Translations under genes and position numbers: made by a program
The notes under the pieces: generated by a model
Told to the model about the DNA's origin: nothing
The model's database searches: none
Seen by the model: only the letters and a program-made list of their open reading frames with translations
Part shown: positions 18,645 through 25,697 of the stretch, piece by piece
Numbering within the stretch: the first letter of the stretch is position 1
Layout of the letters: the number at the start of each line of letters is the position of its first letter
DNA from: Pedobacter sp. FW305-3-2-15-E-R2A2
Lineage (GTDB): Bacteria > Bacteroidota > Bacteroidia > Sphingobacteriales > Sphingobacteriaceae
Reading direction: 5' to 3'
Assembly: GCF_038446955.1 (NCBI RefSeq)
Contig: NZ_CP151803.1
Location: 5,332,001-5,396,000 of the forward strand
Length of the DNA stretch: 64,000 nucleotides

Positions 18645-19163
18645 TTAAACTGTAGGACCGAATACGATCGACATCGCAGGAGTTCCAGCTTTGTCCGGGG
18701 TAAGTACTTTACCTGTCCAGTCAATCTGTCCTAACTTTGCTTTATCGAAAGAGATGTTAGCCGTTGCAGTTAATTTCATTTTCACGAAATTGAACTTGGC
18801 ACCACCTCTGGTTTCTGCGCTCACCGACTGATGAACAGCCACACTAACACCACCTACCGGTGCACTCCAGGTTTGGTTTGGAGCAGTTCCTGCTACCGTA
18901 CCACCAAATAATTTCTTCATCGTTTCTGCAGAAATATTGTAAGTACTTGCTTTTAATGACCATGATCCTGCTTTAGTCTGGATCTCATCATACAGCTCAT
19001 CTGTTTCTTCGATTTCTACTTCTTCACTGGTAGGTTCAGTAGAGGTTAAGGTAGCCGTACCTTTTACTGTTGCTCCGAATACTTCTGTAAGTGCTGTTCC
19101 CATGCCACCGTCTGCAGCTGGATCTCCCATTGTAATGGCTTTTAAGCCGTAAATTTTGCCCAT
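18645..19163 (-). CDS. Major tail tube protein
   Basis: 172 aa, beta-rich, starting MGKIYGLKAITMGDP. It shows the typical pattern of tail tube proteins: alternating strands with small residues, an acidic loop (VEIEETDELYDEI, about residues 47-60), and a C-terminal strand region ending PAMSIVFGP. No transmembrane segment or signal peptide. It lies 57 bp before the chaperone gene and 23 bp after the tail terminator candidate, the standard tail gene order. It polymerises as hexamer rings around the tape measure. Confidence 0.75.
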   Translation of the reverse strand: MGKIYGLKAITMGDPAADGGMGTALTEVFGATVKGTATLTSTEPTSEEVEIEETDELYDEIQTKAGSWSLKASTYNISAETMKKLFGGTVAGTAPNQTWSAPVGGVSVAVHQSVSAETRGGAKFNFVKMKLTATANISFDKAKLGQIDWTGKVLTPDKAGTPAMSIVFGPTV

Positions 19164-19186
19164 GATTTGTTGTTTTTATTTGTGAT

Positions 19187-19615
19187 TTAATTAATTGCGT
19201 AAAATTGTATGTCGAAACTGACATAGTGTTCCCTTGCTTCGTTGTGCTCAATCTTATCCATCAGGATCTCGAAACAGAACTTCCCGGATGGGTCCCAGAT
19301 TTCCTCCCCTTCCCCGAGTGCCGTATTGGCCAGCCTGGATAAGTAAAGCATGCGTACCGTATCAGGAAGATATTTGTCTTCAGGACGTTCCGGAAAAACC
19401 AGGTTAGGCACATAGATATTTAATTTTAATACCCCTTGCTGCACATCCTCCCTGTCAAAGCTAAGTGCCAGGACAACCAGGTCTTCAAGGACTGAACCGG
19501 TAGGCCGCTCGTCCTTATAAATACTTCCATTTGGTTTCTGTGCATCGCTCATCAATATGCTGTTCGCAATAGTTTGATTTAGCACATTTACAATCTCAAT
19601 TGATGAATAACTCAT
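19187..19615 (-). CDS. Tail terminator/completion protein candidate
   Basis: 142 aa, mixed alpha/beta, with a long N-terminal helix (MSYSSIEIVNVLNQTI), a central strand pair around LKLNIYVPNLV, and a C-terminal strand REHYVSFDIQFYAIN. It is the first gene of the tail block, directly upstream of the tail tube gene, where phages place the tail terminator that stops tube growth and joins the head. In a head-less particle it would cap the tube. I assign it from position and size only. Its 213-bp upstream gap holds a candidate promoter at 19747-19810. Confidence 0.5.
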   Translation of the reverse strand: MSYSSIEIVNVLNQTIANSILMSDAQKPNGSIYKDERPTGSVLEDLVVLALSFDREDVQQGVLKLNIYVPNLVFPERPEDKYLPDTVRMLYLSRLANTALGEGEEIWDPSGKFCFEILMDKIEHNEAREHYVSFDIQFYAIN

Positions 19616-19746
19616 TGTTCTGTTTTTAGATATTTAATTGCTTCTGACCACCAAGACCTCACCCATTACAGGTCATTAATCTACACCTGAATAAGCCCTG
19701 AATTTCATCATCCTGATCGTGTTTTTCAGTCGTTGTGAGCAGTGAT

Positions 19747-19810
19747 ATAAAGGTACGGCTAATGATTCTAACTTTATTTTTTTAGACTTTATGGTCGCCG
19801 GATCATAAAG
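19747..19810 (-). promoter_or_regulatory. Candidate activator-dependent promoter of the tail operon
   Basis: On the minus strand the inverted repeat CTTTATGAT-N9-ATAAAG (19810-19787) is followed by exactly 31 bases and then TACCTTTAT (19755-19747). The pair is repeated with identical geometry at 2851-2914. The box resembles the -7 element TAnnTTTG, and no TTG stands at the proper -33 distance. The remaining gap to the start codon at 19615 is about 130 bases, a long leader in which I see only an 11-codon frame. The gap is the last non-coding break before the whole structural block, so this is likely the late tail promoter. Confidence 0.5.
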
Positions 19811-19828
19811 TTTTCCCCTAAAAAACCC

Positions 19829-20149
19829 TTAATTCAGGCTATGGATGAAATGTTTTATACTTTTTCTTCCTTTGGCATTTACCGGTGCCTGAATCTTATT
19901 CCACTTTTTCAATAAGGGCTCCAGTAAAACTCCAGAAACCACATCATATTCCAAATCAGTAGTCACAATAAAATAGTATTTCGTTTTTTCTTCCAGGGCA
20001 TTTGCCAGCTGCTCATCCCAAACCAAATTAGCCAGTTCCGCTCTTTGCTGATCAATGTTTTTCGTACTGCAGAAATACACGATCTGCTCCGGTTTAAGCG
20101 TAGACAAATCAATTGTTGTCAGTTTCGGCGTGTTGCTAAATCCTATCAT
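19829..20149 (-). CDS. Hypothetical element protein
   Basis: 106 aa, mixed helix and strand, no recognisable domain, no signal peptide. It has an N-terminal segment with LKPEQIVYFC and a basic C-terminus (NAKGRKSIKHF). It sits 34 bp behind a 65-aa gene and before the tail promoter, in the interval that would hold head genes in a complete siphophage. Its size and lack of motifs do not suggest a capsid or portal. Codon use and orientation match the neighbours, so it is likely expressed with the early block. Confidence 0.45.
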   Translation of the reverse strand: MIGFSNTPKLTTIDLSTLKPEQIVYFCSTKNIDQQRAELANLVWDEQLANALEEKTKYYFIVTTDLEYDVVSGVLLEPLLKKWNKIQAPVNAKGRKSIKHFIHSLN

Positions 20150-20183
20150 CTTCCTTGTTCTTATTAATTTATAATTCTGTTGG

Positions 20184-20381
20184 TTACCTGTTATGGTGTT
20201 TTAAAACCTCGTCAACTGCATTTTGCAAGTCAGAAAGCTGGTCTGCAGTATAATGTCCTTTAATCCTGATCGTCAGTTCCGGATTTGTGGTATACTGTTC
20301 AAGACTGACCAATCCTTCCGCAAATGCGATGCTTTGTTTTTCCCTCTTCAGAGGATACCTGGTGTTGAGTTCTTTTTTCAT
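20184..20381 (-). CDS. Hypothetical small element protein
   Basis: 65 aa: a basic N-terminus (MKKELNTRYPLKREKQ), a central strand pair (LTIRIKGHYT) and a C-terminal helix ending in a charged tail. No known domain recognised. Same strand as the neighbouring small genes, with gaps of 34 and 48 bp on each side. It is probably a real gene because it fills the space between two longer ones in the block; the function is unknown. Confidence 0.4.
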   Translation of the reverse strand: MKKELNTRYPLKREKQSIAFAEGLVSLEQYTTNPELTIRIKGHYTADQLSDLQNAVDEVLKHHNR

Positions 20382-20429
20382 AATATTGGATATAACGGAG
20401 ACTAACTCCTGTGTAATTTTTGAGCCTTA

Positions 20430-20888
20430 TTACTCAAAAAAGCGATGTTCAATGCGGATCAGATCGTAAAGACGATAAACTTCTTCCCTGAAATCTTCGT
20501 AGGCTTTAAAGGCAACGATTACTCCCGGAGTCGACATACTGAGCACTTCCTGCGAAGTCCCAATTAAAACAGAGGCCTGCTTCAGAATACCTGGGATGGT
20601 ATTTCTGCGGACCAGCTGCATGATTTTTTCAGGATCATAAAACAACAGTAAGACAGCAACGAGCAAATCTCTTTTATAAGTGATATTGGCCTTTCCCTTC
20701 CCATTGGTCCAGTTGTCGGTCTTCACCTGCTTTTCTCTTTTGAAAGTAGCGATGATCTTCCCGATATTCGAAAGGTCGGTTAATTGCTCCCCTGGCAATG
20801 TTTCTTTTATTTTTCTTGTGATTCTTTGTGCGATTTCCGGATACTCTTTTCGTAAAACGGAGATCATTAAATTTGAGCTGTATTCCAT
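20430..20888 (-). CDS. Hypothetical element protein, helical
   Basis: 152 aa, predominantly helical, basic in the N-terminal half (segments such as TRKIKETLPGEQ and FKREKQVKTDNW) and with a hydrophobic centre (DLLVAVLLLFYDPEKI). I do not recognise the family. Its upstream gap (20889-20964) carries an inverted repeat at 20912-20941, suggesting its own regulated promoter. As the first gene after that promoter and before the tail block, it is one candidate for the late-gene activator, but no helix-turn-helix motif is evident, so this is a guess. Confidence 0.45.
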   Translation of the reverse strand: MEYSSNLMISVLRKEYPEIAQRITRKIKETLPGEQLTDLSNIGKIIATFKREKQVKTDNWTNGKGKANITYKRDLLVAVLLLFYDPEKIMQLVRRNTIPGILKQASVLIGTSQEVLSMSTPGVIVAFKAYEDFREEVYRLYDLIRIEHRFFE

Positions 20889-20911
20889 AGCAATCTATCA
20901 GGCTAATGTTA

Positions 20912-20941
20912 TTTGTGCTTCATAGTTTAATTTAGCACAAA
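20912..20941. promoter_or_regulatory. Inverted repeat, possible operator
   Basis: TTTGTGCT (20912-20919) and its perfect reverse complement AGCACAAA (20934-20941) are separated by 14 bases. The site lies in the 76-bp gap upstream of the minus-strand gene at 20430-20888, 24 bases from its start codon. A dimeric regulator site is more likely than a terminator because no T-run follows on the minus strand. Confidence 0.35.
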
Positions 20942-20964
20942 CCAAATGAATAAAAATGTTTATT

Positions 20965-21207
20965 TTAATGTATTTCTCTTACTTCAAAGGCCCGGTATGT
21001 CGCCATATTTGCGTCCGAGATAATGGTAAGCCGGAGCCCCTGGTTCAAGACCAATGCTTTTGCCATAGCTACATTCAACTCCAGTTCCGGTTGTCCGCGG
21101 ACTTCAATTCCGTTTCTTAGTCTTTTGTATTTACTGGGCTCGAAAAGCTGAATAAACCTTTCCAGGTCATCTCTTTTTATATTAGGTATGGTTGGTTCAA
21201 TTTTCAT
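20965..21207 (-). CDS. Hypothetical small element protein
   Basis: 80 aa with a charged helical N-terminus (IKRDDLERFIQLF) and a C-terminal strand-helix pattern (LRLTIISDANMATY). No recognised domain. Its start overlaps the end of the preceding gene by 11 bases, which points to translational coupling with the 267-aa protein upstream. Function unknown. Confidence 0.4.
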   Translation of the reverse strand: MKIEPTIPNIKRDDLERFIQLFEPSKYKRLRNGIEVRGQPELELNVAMAKALVLNQGLRLTIISDANMATYRAFEVREIH

Positions 21208-21997
21208 GTGTCGTTTTGTTTAAAGTAAAAAACCGTTCTCTCCGTTCTTCGATTAGCGCTTCCAGATCCAGCTCCTCTAACATGCAGGATTTAAAGAAAG
21301 CGGAAGTGCCGAGCCGTTTGGACATGTTTCGTATCATGTCTACCGCAGAGCGATCCTTCAATGCATTTATTTTTCGCTGGATCTCTTCTCTTTTGATCAT
21401 AGGGGCAGTATTAATCAGTTGCTGTTGGAATGTCCCCGTCAGAGACAAACAGGCTTCCTCTACCAACTCCCATTTCTGGGAAACACTAAACTGCAAAAGG
21501 CCGAGCTGATCTAAAAAGCCATACACCACTGATCCGGAGATGATCTCTTTTCCCGACCTCAGGTCCTGAAATGCATTGAGCGCATTTCCTTTCGCCACCT
21601 CAAATTGAGTCGCCAGATCAGGAACCTTATTTTGCTTTGGAATCAGCGCTTCTTTAGCCTGCTGCTCCCGGGCTTCACTATTCAGGTGTGCCTCAATGAA
21701 TTTTTCAAAGGTGACCACACTGAGCCCATAAAATGTCCCGTATTTTTCCCGGATCCCATTGGAAAAAGCCAAAGGAATCTCATGTAACCTGATAGAGGGG
21801 AACTTTCTTGGGAGACTGTCTGCAAGCTCATTTGCCAGGTAATCTTTGTCCTTCTGAGGAGGTTGTTCCCTGCCCAGATCTGTATAAGATTTAGCCAAAG
21901 ACATCAGAATGACCTGAAAGATGTCCTGATCCTGATGATTCCTGATGGAAGGCAATGCAAGAGGATTTGCAGCAATAGGTCCAATCTGCTTTATCAT
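21197..21997 (-). CDS. Hypothetical element protein coupled to the replication initiator
   Basis: 266 aa from ATG 21997; a frame ten codons longer exists, but this ATG overlaps the upstream stop as TGATG, a typical coupling arrangement. Mostly helical, with an acidic C-terminal helix (EELDLEALIEERRERF). I think it resembles uncharacterised phage proteins found beside replication genes in Bacteroidota, but cannot name a family with certainty. By position it may assist replication, for instance as a helicase-loader-like partner, although I see no Walker motif. Confidence 0.5.
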   Translation of the reverse strand: MIKQIGPIAANPLALPSIRNHQDQDIFQVILMSLAKSYTDLGREQPPQKDKDYLANELADSLPRKFPSIRLHEIPLAFSNGIREKYGTFYGLSVVTFEKFIEAHLNSEAREQQAKEALIPKQNKVPDLATQFEVAKGNALNAFQDLRSGKEIISGSVVYGFLDQLGLLQFSVSQKWELVEEACLSLTGTFQQQLINTAPMIKREEIQRKINALKDRSAVDMIRNMSKRLGTSAFFKSCMLEELDLEALIEERRERFFTLNKTTHEN

Positions 21998-22851
21998 CAG
22001 GATCCCCTCCTTTCTATATTGCCCCATTCCATCGCAGCTTCCACTCCTCTGGAAGAAGAATGAAGTACCTTTGTTTTTCTGACAGCCTTCTTTTCTTTTT
22101 CAGCTTCCAGCTTCCTGATCCAGTTCTCTCCATTCCAGGCACCATCCTGAAAAAGCTGTTCGTCAGTACCCAAAAACTTTTTAAAAGAATGGGGGAAGCT
22201 ATCGTTGATGGTCTTAAATGCTACATAAGCGTCAAACTGCTCTTCAAAATATACCAGCCGGTCTGAATGCTGAAGACATCTCACAAAAGCAGAGACTGCT
22301 CTCAGTTTATCAAAATTTGCCATTTCATTAAAGCCAAAATATTTCATCACCTTATCCCGTAAATCAAAATTCATTTCAGAAAGAGGAGCTTTTTCGCCTA
22401 CGCTCCCTTCCTCATCCTGTTCCTCTTCCTGTTCCCTTCCTTTCCTCTCCTGTACAACCGGATGTTTCACCAACGTTTCCCCCTCCGCTTCCTGCACATT
22501 CAAATCCGGCTCCGCGGGAAACTTCTCCCCTTCGGTCAGCTCCTTCCCCGTAATCCGCTGATGATCTCTGAAAGTAGGAACAATTCCATACCGGCATCCG
22601 TTCACCTCGTAAGACCTGATGAAGCCATTCTTTTCCAGGACTTCCAGACTTTTCTGCATGTCATAATCCAGAAAGGGTAAGATATCCAGTTTCATAGACC
22701 GGGGCTTATATTCAAACCGGCCCTTGCTGTCTGACAGCATCCACAAGCCCATAAACACAATCATAATGTACTGTCCGGGGTTTTCATGCTCCAGATCCTG
22801 TAATTTTTCATGTCTTAAAAAAGCGGGTTTAACAGTTCTTATTCTTGCCAA
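21997..22851 (-). CDS. Phage replication initiator-like protein
   Basis: 284 aa, starting MARIRTVKPAF, the characteristic N-terminus of phage replisome organiser proteins with a winged-helix domain (about residues 1-110; segments LEHENPGQYIMIVFMGLWML and SLEVLEKNGFIRSY fit the helix and recognition parts). Residues 125-155 are a Glu/Gln/Lys-rich linker and 165-284 a helical C-terminal part. Such proteins bind the phage origin and recruit the host helicase. A replication gene in an element lacking visible packaging genes is noteworthy; it may be a relic of the parental prophage. Confidence 0.6.
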   Translation of the reverse strand: MARIRTVKPAFLRHEKLQDLEHENPGQYIMIVFMGLWMLSDSKGRFEYKPRSMKLDILPFLDYDMQKSLEVLEKNGFIRSYEVNGCRYGIVPTFRDHQRITGKELTEGEKFPAEPDLNVQEAEGETLVKHPVVQERKGREQEEEQDEEGSVGEKAPLSEMNFDLRDKVMKYFGFNEMANFDKLRAVSAFVRCLQHSDRLVYFEEQFDAYVAFKTINDSFPHSFKKFLGTDEQLFQDGAWNGENWIRKLEAEKEKKAVRKTKVLHSSSRGVEAAMEWGNIERRGS

Positions 22852-22887
22852 GGTGATTTATTTAAAGCGTAAAATTTTTAAAATATA

Positions 22888-23100
22888 TTAATCTGGAAGC
22901 TCATGGCCAGGACAACCTTTGAAGGGGCAAAAACCCTGACAGCCCAATGAACCTAACCACAATTCTCCTTTTTCCTTCCTGATCCGGAGCTGACCACGTA
23001 CTTCAGTAACCATTCCTCCAAATATGGAAGTCAAAGCTGCATCAGTACATTCCAGCAACTGTACGATTGGAATGTCAATATGATTGATTTTCTCTTTCAT
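22888..23100 (-). CDS. Small cysteine-rich protein
   Basis: 70 aa. The C-terminus has a compact Cys/His cluster, CQGFCPFKGCPGHE, spacing that could bind zinc; the N-terminal half is an ordinary alpha/beta stretch containing a hydrophobic helix. It lies 36 bp before the replication initiator gene and 14 bp behind a 48-aa gene in the early block. Function unknown; a DNA- or protein-binding regulator is possible. Confidence 0.45.
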   Translation of the reverse strand: MKEKINHIDIPIVQLLECTDAALTSIFGGMVTEVRGQLRIRKEKGELWLGSLGCQGFCPFKGCPGHELPD

Positions 23101-23114
23101 TTGATTCTTTCTGC

Positions 23115-23261
23115 TTAGTTGACCGGACAGGACTTAACTTTAATATTCGTTAAACCTAACTTTTCATTCATAAGGTCGTTTTTAAGAACTTCCTCCAGAA
23201 GCAACTTTTCCAGAACCTTAATTCTTTGACGCAATGCCTTTACTGTTTTCCTTTCTTCCAT
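23115..23261 (-). CDS. 48-aa coiled-coil-like early protein
   Basis: ATG at 23261, stop at 23115-23117. The product starts MEERKTVKALRQRIKVL and has a heptad-like pattern of Leu/Ile over about residues 10-36, then a short tail ending KSCPVN. It is the first minus-strand frame after the divergent repressor region and precedes the cysteine-rich gene by 14 bp, so it would be the promoter-proximal gene of the early operon. The assignment rests on position and coding-like composition only. Confidence 0.4.
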   Translation of the reverse strand: MEERKTVKALRQRIKVLEKLLLEEVLKNDLMNEKLGLTNIKVKSCPVN

Positions 23262-23378
23262 AGCTATAAAATTATAATCAACTAATAATCAATATAAAAA
23301 GAGCCAATCAACTCTTATACAATTCAGCTCAGCTTATTTAATCCGGTGTATTCCAATTATTAAATATTTAGTATTAAT

Positions 23379-23408
23379 TTGGAATGTGATTCATAAAATA
23401 TATATTTG
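23379..23408 (+). promoter_or_regulatory. Promoter of the repressor gene
   Basis: TTG (23379-23381), 19 bases, then TATATTTG (23401-23408): an exact match to the Bacteroidota vegetative promoter TTG-N19-TAnnTTTG. The transcript would start near 23415, about 80 bases before the GTG start codon at 23497, and the operator palindrome at 23429-23450 lies just inside it, which fits autoregulation by the repressor. Confidence 0.65.
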
Positions 23409-23428
23409 CTGAACTATACAGAACAAAT

Positions 23429-23450
23429 ATAGTTCGTATTTACGAACTAT
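23429..23450. promoter_or_regulatory. Operator palindrome in the divergent regulatory region
   Basis: ATAGTTCGTA-TT-TACGAACTAT is a perfect 10-bp inverted repeat. Related half-sites flank it: GAACTATA at 23411-23418 and ATTCGTAA at about 23462-23469. It sits between the repressor promoter and its start codon, and about 170 bp from the first minus-strand early gene, so it is the natural binding site of the S24-type repressor at 23497-24279. Confidence 0.65.
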
Positions 23451-23496
23451 TACAACTGATAATTCGTAAAAAGGGACATTAAAATTATAACGTATT

Positions 23497-24279
23497 GTGA
23501 ATCAGGAAGAAAAAAATTCACAAAAATTCCAGAGACTTAAAGAAGTATACAGTTTCTTTAATTTCAAGAACGACACAGAGTTTGGAAAAGCAATTAATAT
23601 GTCCAAGTCTTACGTCTCGGAAATTTTGAAAAGTGAAAAGACACCCAAAACAATGGGTCAGAAATTAGAAGATCACCTTGGTGTTTCCAGGAAGTGGTAT
23701 GAAGAAGGCGAAGGAGAAATGCTGCTTGAATCAGCGCCAACCCAAAAAGCAAACAGCACCTCAATAGGTGAAATCCACTATCCACTGGAAGTCGGAGATT
23801 CTCCTTTTATAGACCTGGGAGAAGGAAAATACATAATGGTTGTACCATTAGTTAATGAATATGCATATGCCGGGTATTTACCAGGCTACAGAGATCCGGA
23901 ATATTTAGAAGAATTACCAAAGCATACGATTATCGTGGATAAACATCATAAAGGCCAGTACAGGGCTTTTGAAATTGTAGGAGACAGTATGGACGACAAT
24001 ACCAAGGAAAGCATCAGCGACGGAAGTATTGCCACCGGAAGAGAAATCCAACAGCACCTATGGACCAGTAAGTTTCACACCCATAGGTTCAAAGATTACA
24101 TCATCGTCCATAAAAAACACGGCATCATCGCAAAGAGAATCACCCATCACGATACAGACACTGGTGTGATTACCTGCCACTCCCTGAATCCCGATAAAGA
24201 CAGGTATCCGGATTTCGACATTCACCTGGATGATGTCAGACAAATGTTCAATATTGTGAACGTATTACAAAAGAGGTAA
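23497..24279 (+). CDS. CI/LexA-like repressor with S24 peptidase-type domain
   Basis: 260 aa with a GTG start at 23497 (the next ATG lies inside the DNA-binding domain). Residues about 8-65 form an XRE-like helix-turn-helix (FGKAINMSKSYVSEILKSEK). Residues about 100-260 look like an S24/LexA-type domain: GDSMDDN contains the catalytic-type serine of the G-(D/E)-SM motif, and a later lysine in GIIAKRI could be its partner. If active, RecA-stimulated self-cleavage would link the element to DNA damage. It is transcribed away from the early and tail genes, behind a promoter and operator pair. Confidence 0.75.
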   Translation: MNQEEKNSQKFQRLKEVYSFFNFKNDTEFGKAINMSKSYVSEILKSEKTPKTMGQKLEDHLGVSRKWYEEGEGEMLLESAPTQKANSTSIGEIHYPLEVGDSPFIDLGEGKYIMVVPLVNEYAYAGYLPGYRDPEYLEELPKHTIIVDKHHKGQYRAFEIVGDSMDDNTKESISDGSIATGREIQQHLWTSKFHTHRFKDYIIVHKKHGIIAKRITHHDTDTGVITCHSLNPDKDRYPDFDIHLDDVRQMFNIVNVLQKR

Positions 24280-24287
24280 AGGAACAG

Positions 24288-24662
24288 ATGGCAGAACTAA
24301 AAGAAACCACGGAAGAAGCGGAAAGATTAAAAGTATTTAGGAAAGCAGAAAAAATGGGTCAGGAAGAGTTCGGAAAGCAACTTGGTCTGGATCACTCTGT
24401 AATCAGCAGGTATGAAAACAACCGCCTGAATATCCCAATCGATTTTGTAAAGAAACTTCATGAAGTATTTAACATGTCTTTTGAATGGTTTTACACCGGC
24501 AAAGGCAACAGAAAGTTTACCCCGGAAAAAGGAACACTGATCAAAGACATCAAAACACTGGAAACAAACCACAAAATACTAACAGAGCAGGTCTCTTCTT
24601 TAAAATCAGAATTGCTAAAACTTCATAGAGAATTCCATGCTTTTAAAGCAGAAATGAAGTAA
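24288..24662 (+). CDS. XRE-family regulator with C-terminal coiled coil
   Basis: 124 aa. An XRE helix-turn-helix covers about residues 12-70 (EEFGKQLGLDHSVISRYENN), and a coiled coil of about 45 residues follows (ETNHKILTEQVSSLKSELLK). It starts 8 bp after the repressor stop codon, so the two are co-transcribed. It may modulate the repressor or act as the antagonist; no Cro-like orientation is seen because it lies on the repressor side. Confidence 0.75.
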   Translation: MAELKETTEEAERLKVFRKAEKMGQEEFGKQLGLDHSVISRYENNRLNIPIDFVKKLHEVFNMSFEWFYTGKGNRKFTPEKGTLIKDIKTLETNHKILTEQVSSLKSELLKLHREFHAFKAEMK

Positions 24663-24670
24663 ATTAGGGG

Positions 24671-25636
24671 ATGAAGAAATTCGTCCTGATCCTCCTTATT
24701 TCTTCCTGGGTGATGACTTTATACGCCCAGGAGGAAATCAAAAATTACAAGCAATATTTTGCTGTCGCAGATCATCAGGGTAAAAACCTAATGATCTTGC
24801 GGGAATTTGAAAAATCAGGCCAGAAGTATTACCTGACGGTTGATCCTCAAAACCTGGAAACACAAATCATCAAGGCGGCAGAACTTAGCACAAAACCTAT
24901 TTCAAACTGGCAGGAATCACCTGATCTCAAAGATAGCCCTTACTTAAAAGCCATTCAGGCAGCAAAACAGCAATCCATTGCGCTTCAGGATGCAGGAATC
25001 ATTCATGGCTTTCCAAAAGAAAAAGGGATTACACTGACGATTGACCTCTGCCCTTCTCATAAAGCCTTAGACCGCGTGATATTCACTTCTTTAATCGCTG
25101 AATTTCAAAAAATTGAAAAACCAGTACCCGTCGCGCTGTCCATTACCGGTAAGTTCATGATCAATCATGCTGCGGATATCGACTGGCTTAAAGCATTGGA
25201 AAAATCAGGAGATCTAGCCATCACCTGGACCAACCATACCTTCAACCATCGGTATGATCCCAAAGCTCCTTTAGCCCTTAACTTTCTGCTGGAACCAGGC
25301 ACAAGTGTGATGTACGAGGTCCTGGCAACAGAAACACTGATGATCCAAAAAGGATTGTTACCTTCCATTTTCTTCCGTTTCCCAGGCTTAGTGTCAGATC
25401 AGAAACTGGTGGATGAAATCTTGGCATTTGGTCTTATCCCGGTAGGAAGTGATGCATGGCTGGCTAAAGGACAACAGACACATGCTGGGAGCATTGTCCT
25501 CATCCATGGAAATGGCAATGAACCAATGGGTGTTCAGGATTTCATCCAGCTCTTAAAAACAGAAAAACAATCTGTGCTTAATAAACAATGGTCACTCTAT
25601 GACCTTAGAGAAAGCATTAAAGAAGAGTTTAAATAA
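24671..25636 (+). CDS. Secreted CE4 polysaccharide deacetylase-like protein
   Basis: 321 aa with a signal peptide (about residues 1-19, cleavage after LYA). The catalytic domain spans about 118-310: TLTIDLCPS with D125 as motif 1, and H189-T-F-N-H193 as the HTxxH metal motif; motif 1 lacks the second Asp of the usual TFDDG. It would act on exported or cell-wall glycans in the periplasm. It starts 8 bp after the XRE gene and so reads out with the repressor pair, which suggests expression in the silent (lysogen-like) state. It may be an element cargo gene that alters the host surface. Confidence 0.7.
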   Translation: MKKFVLILLISSWVMTLYAQEEIKNYKQYFAVADHQGKNLMILREFEKSGQKYYLTVDPQNLETQIIKAAELSTKPISNWQESPDLKDSPYLKAIQAAKQQSIALQDAGIIHGFPKEKGITLTIDLCPSHKALDRVIFTSLIAEFQKIEKPVPVALSITGKFMINHAADIDWLKALEKSGDLAITWTNHTFNHRYDPKAPLALNFLLEPGTSVMYEVLATETLMIQKGLLPSIFFRFPGLVSDQKLVDEILAFGLIPVGSDAWLAKGQQTHAGSIVLIHGNGNEPMGVQDFIQLLKTEKQSVLNKQWSLYDLRESIKEEFK

Positions 25637-25697
25637 CTATTGATATACCCCGAACCCCAAATTGGTAGTTTCTAAATGCTCATTGTCGTTATTCTTT

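Larger units (their letters stand above)
1..24662. mobile_element. Phage-tail element (tailocin-like or defective prophage)
   Basis: A divergent repressor region (about 23,260-23,500) controls a minus-strand block that goes from small regulators and a replication-initiator-like gene straight into tail genes: tail terminator candidate, tail tube, tail chaperone with overlapping -1 frame, tape measure, Dit-like proteins and tip/fibre proteins. In siphophages head genes normally sit between replication and tail genes; here that interval (19,616-21,997) holds only small unknown genes. No terminase, portal, capsid, integrase, sheath or lysis gene is seen. The left end is outside the window, and the right end is placed after the second regulator, or after the secreted deacetylase at 25,636. 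I infer a flexible-tail bacteriocin or a head-less prophage remnant. Confidence 0.65.

Noticed and set aside
1..24662. Contractile particle (R-type tailocin or extracellular contractile injection system)
   Set aside because: No sheath, baseplate wedge or spike (gpV/PAAR) genes were recognised; a single tube gene with chaperone overlap and long tape measure fits a flexible tail.
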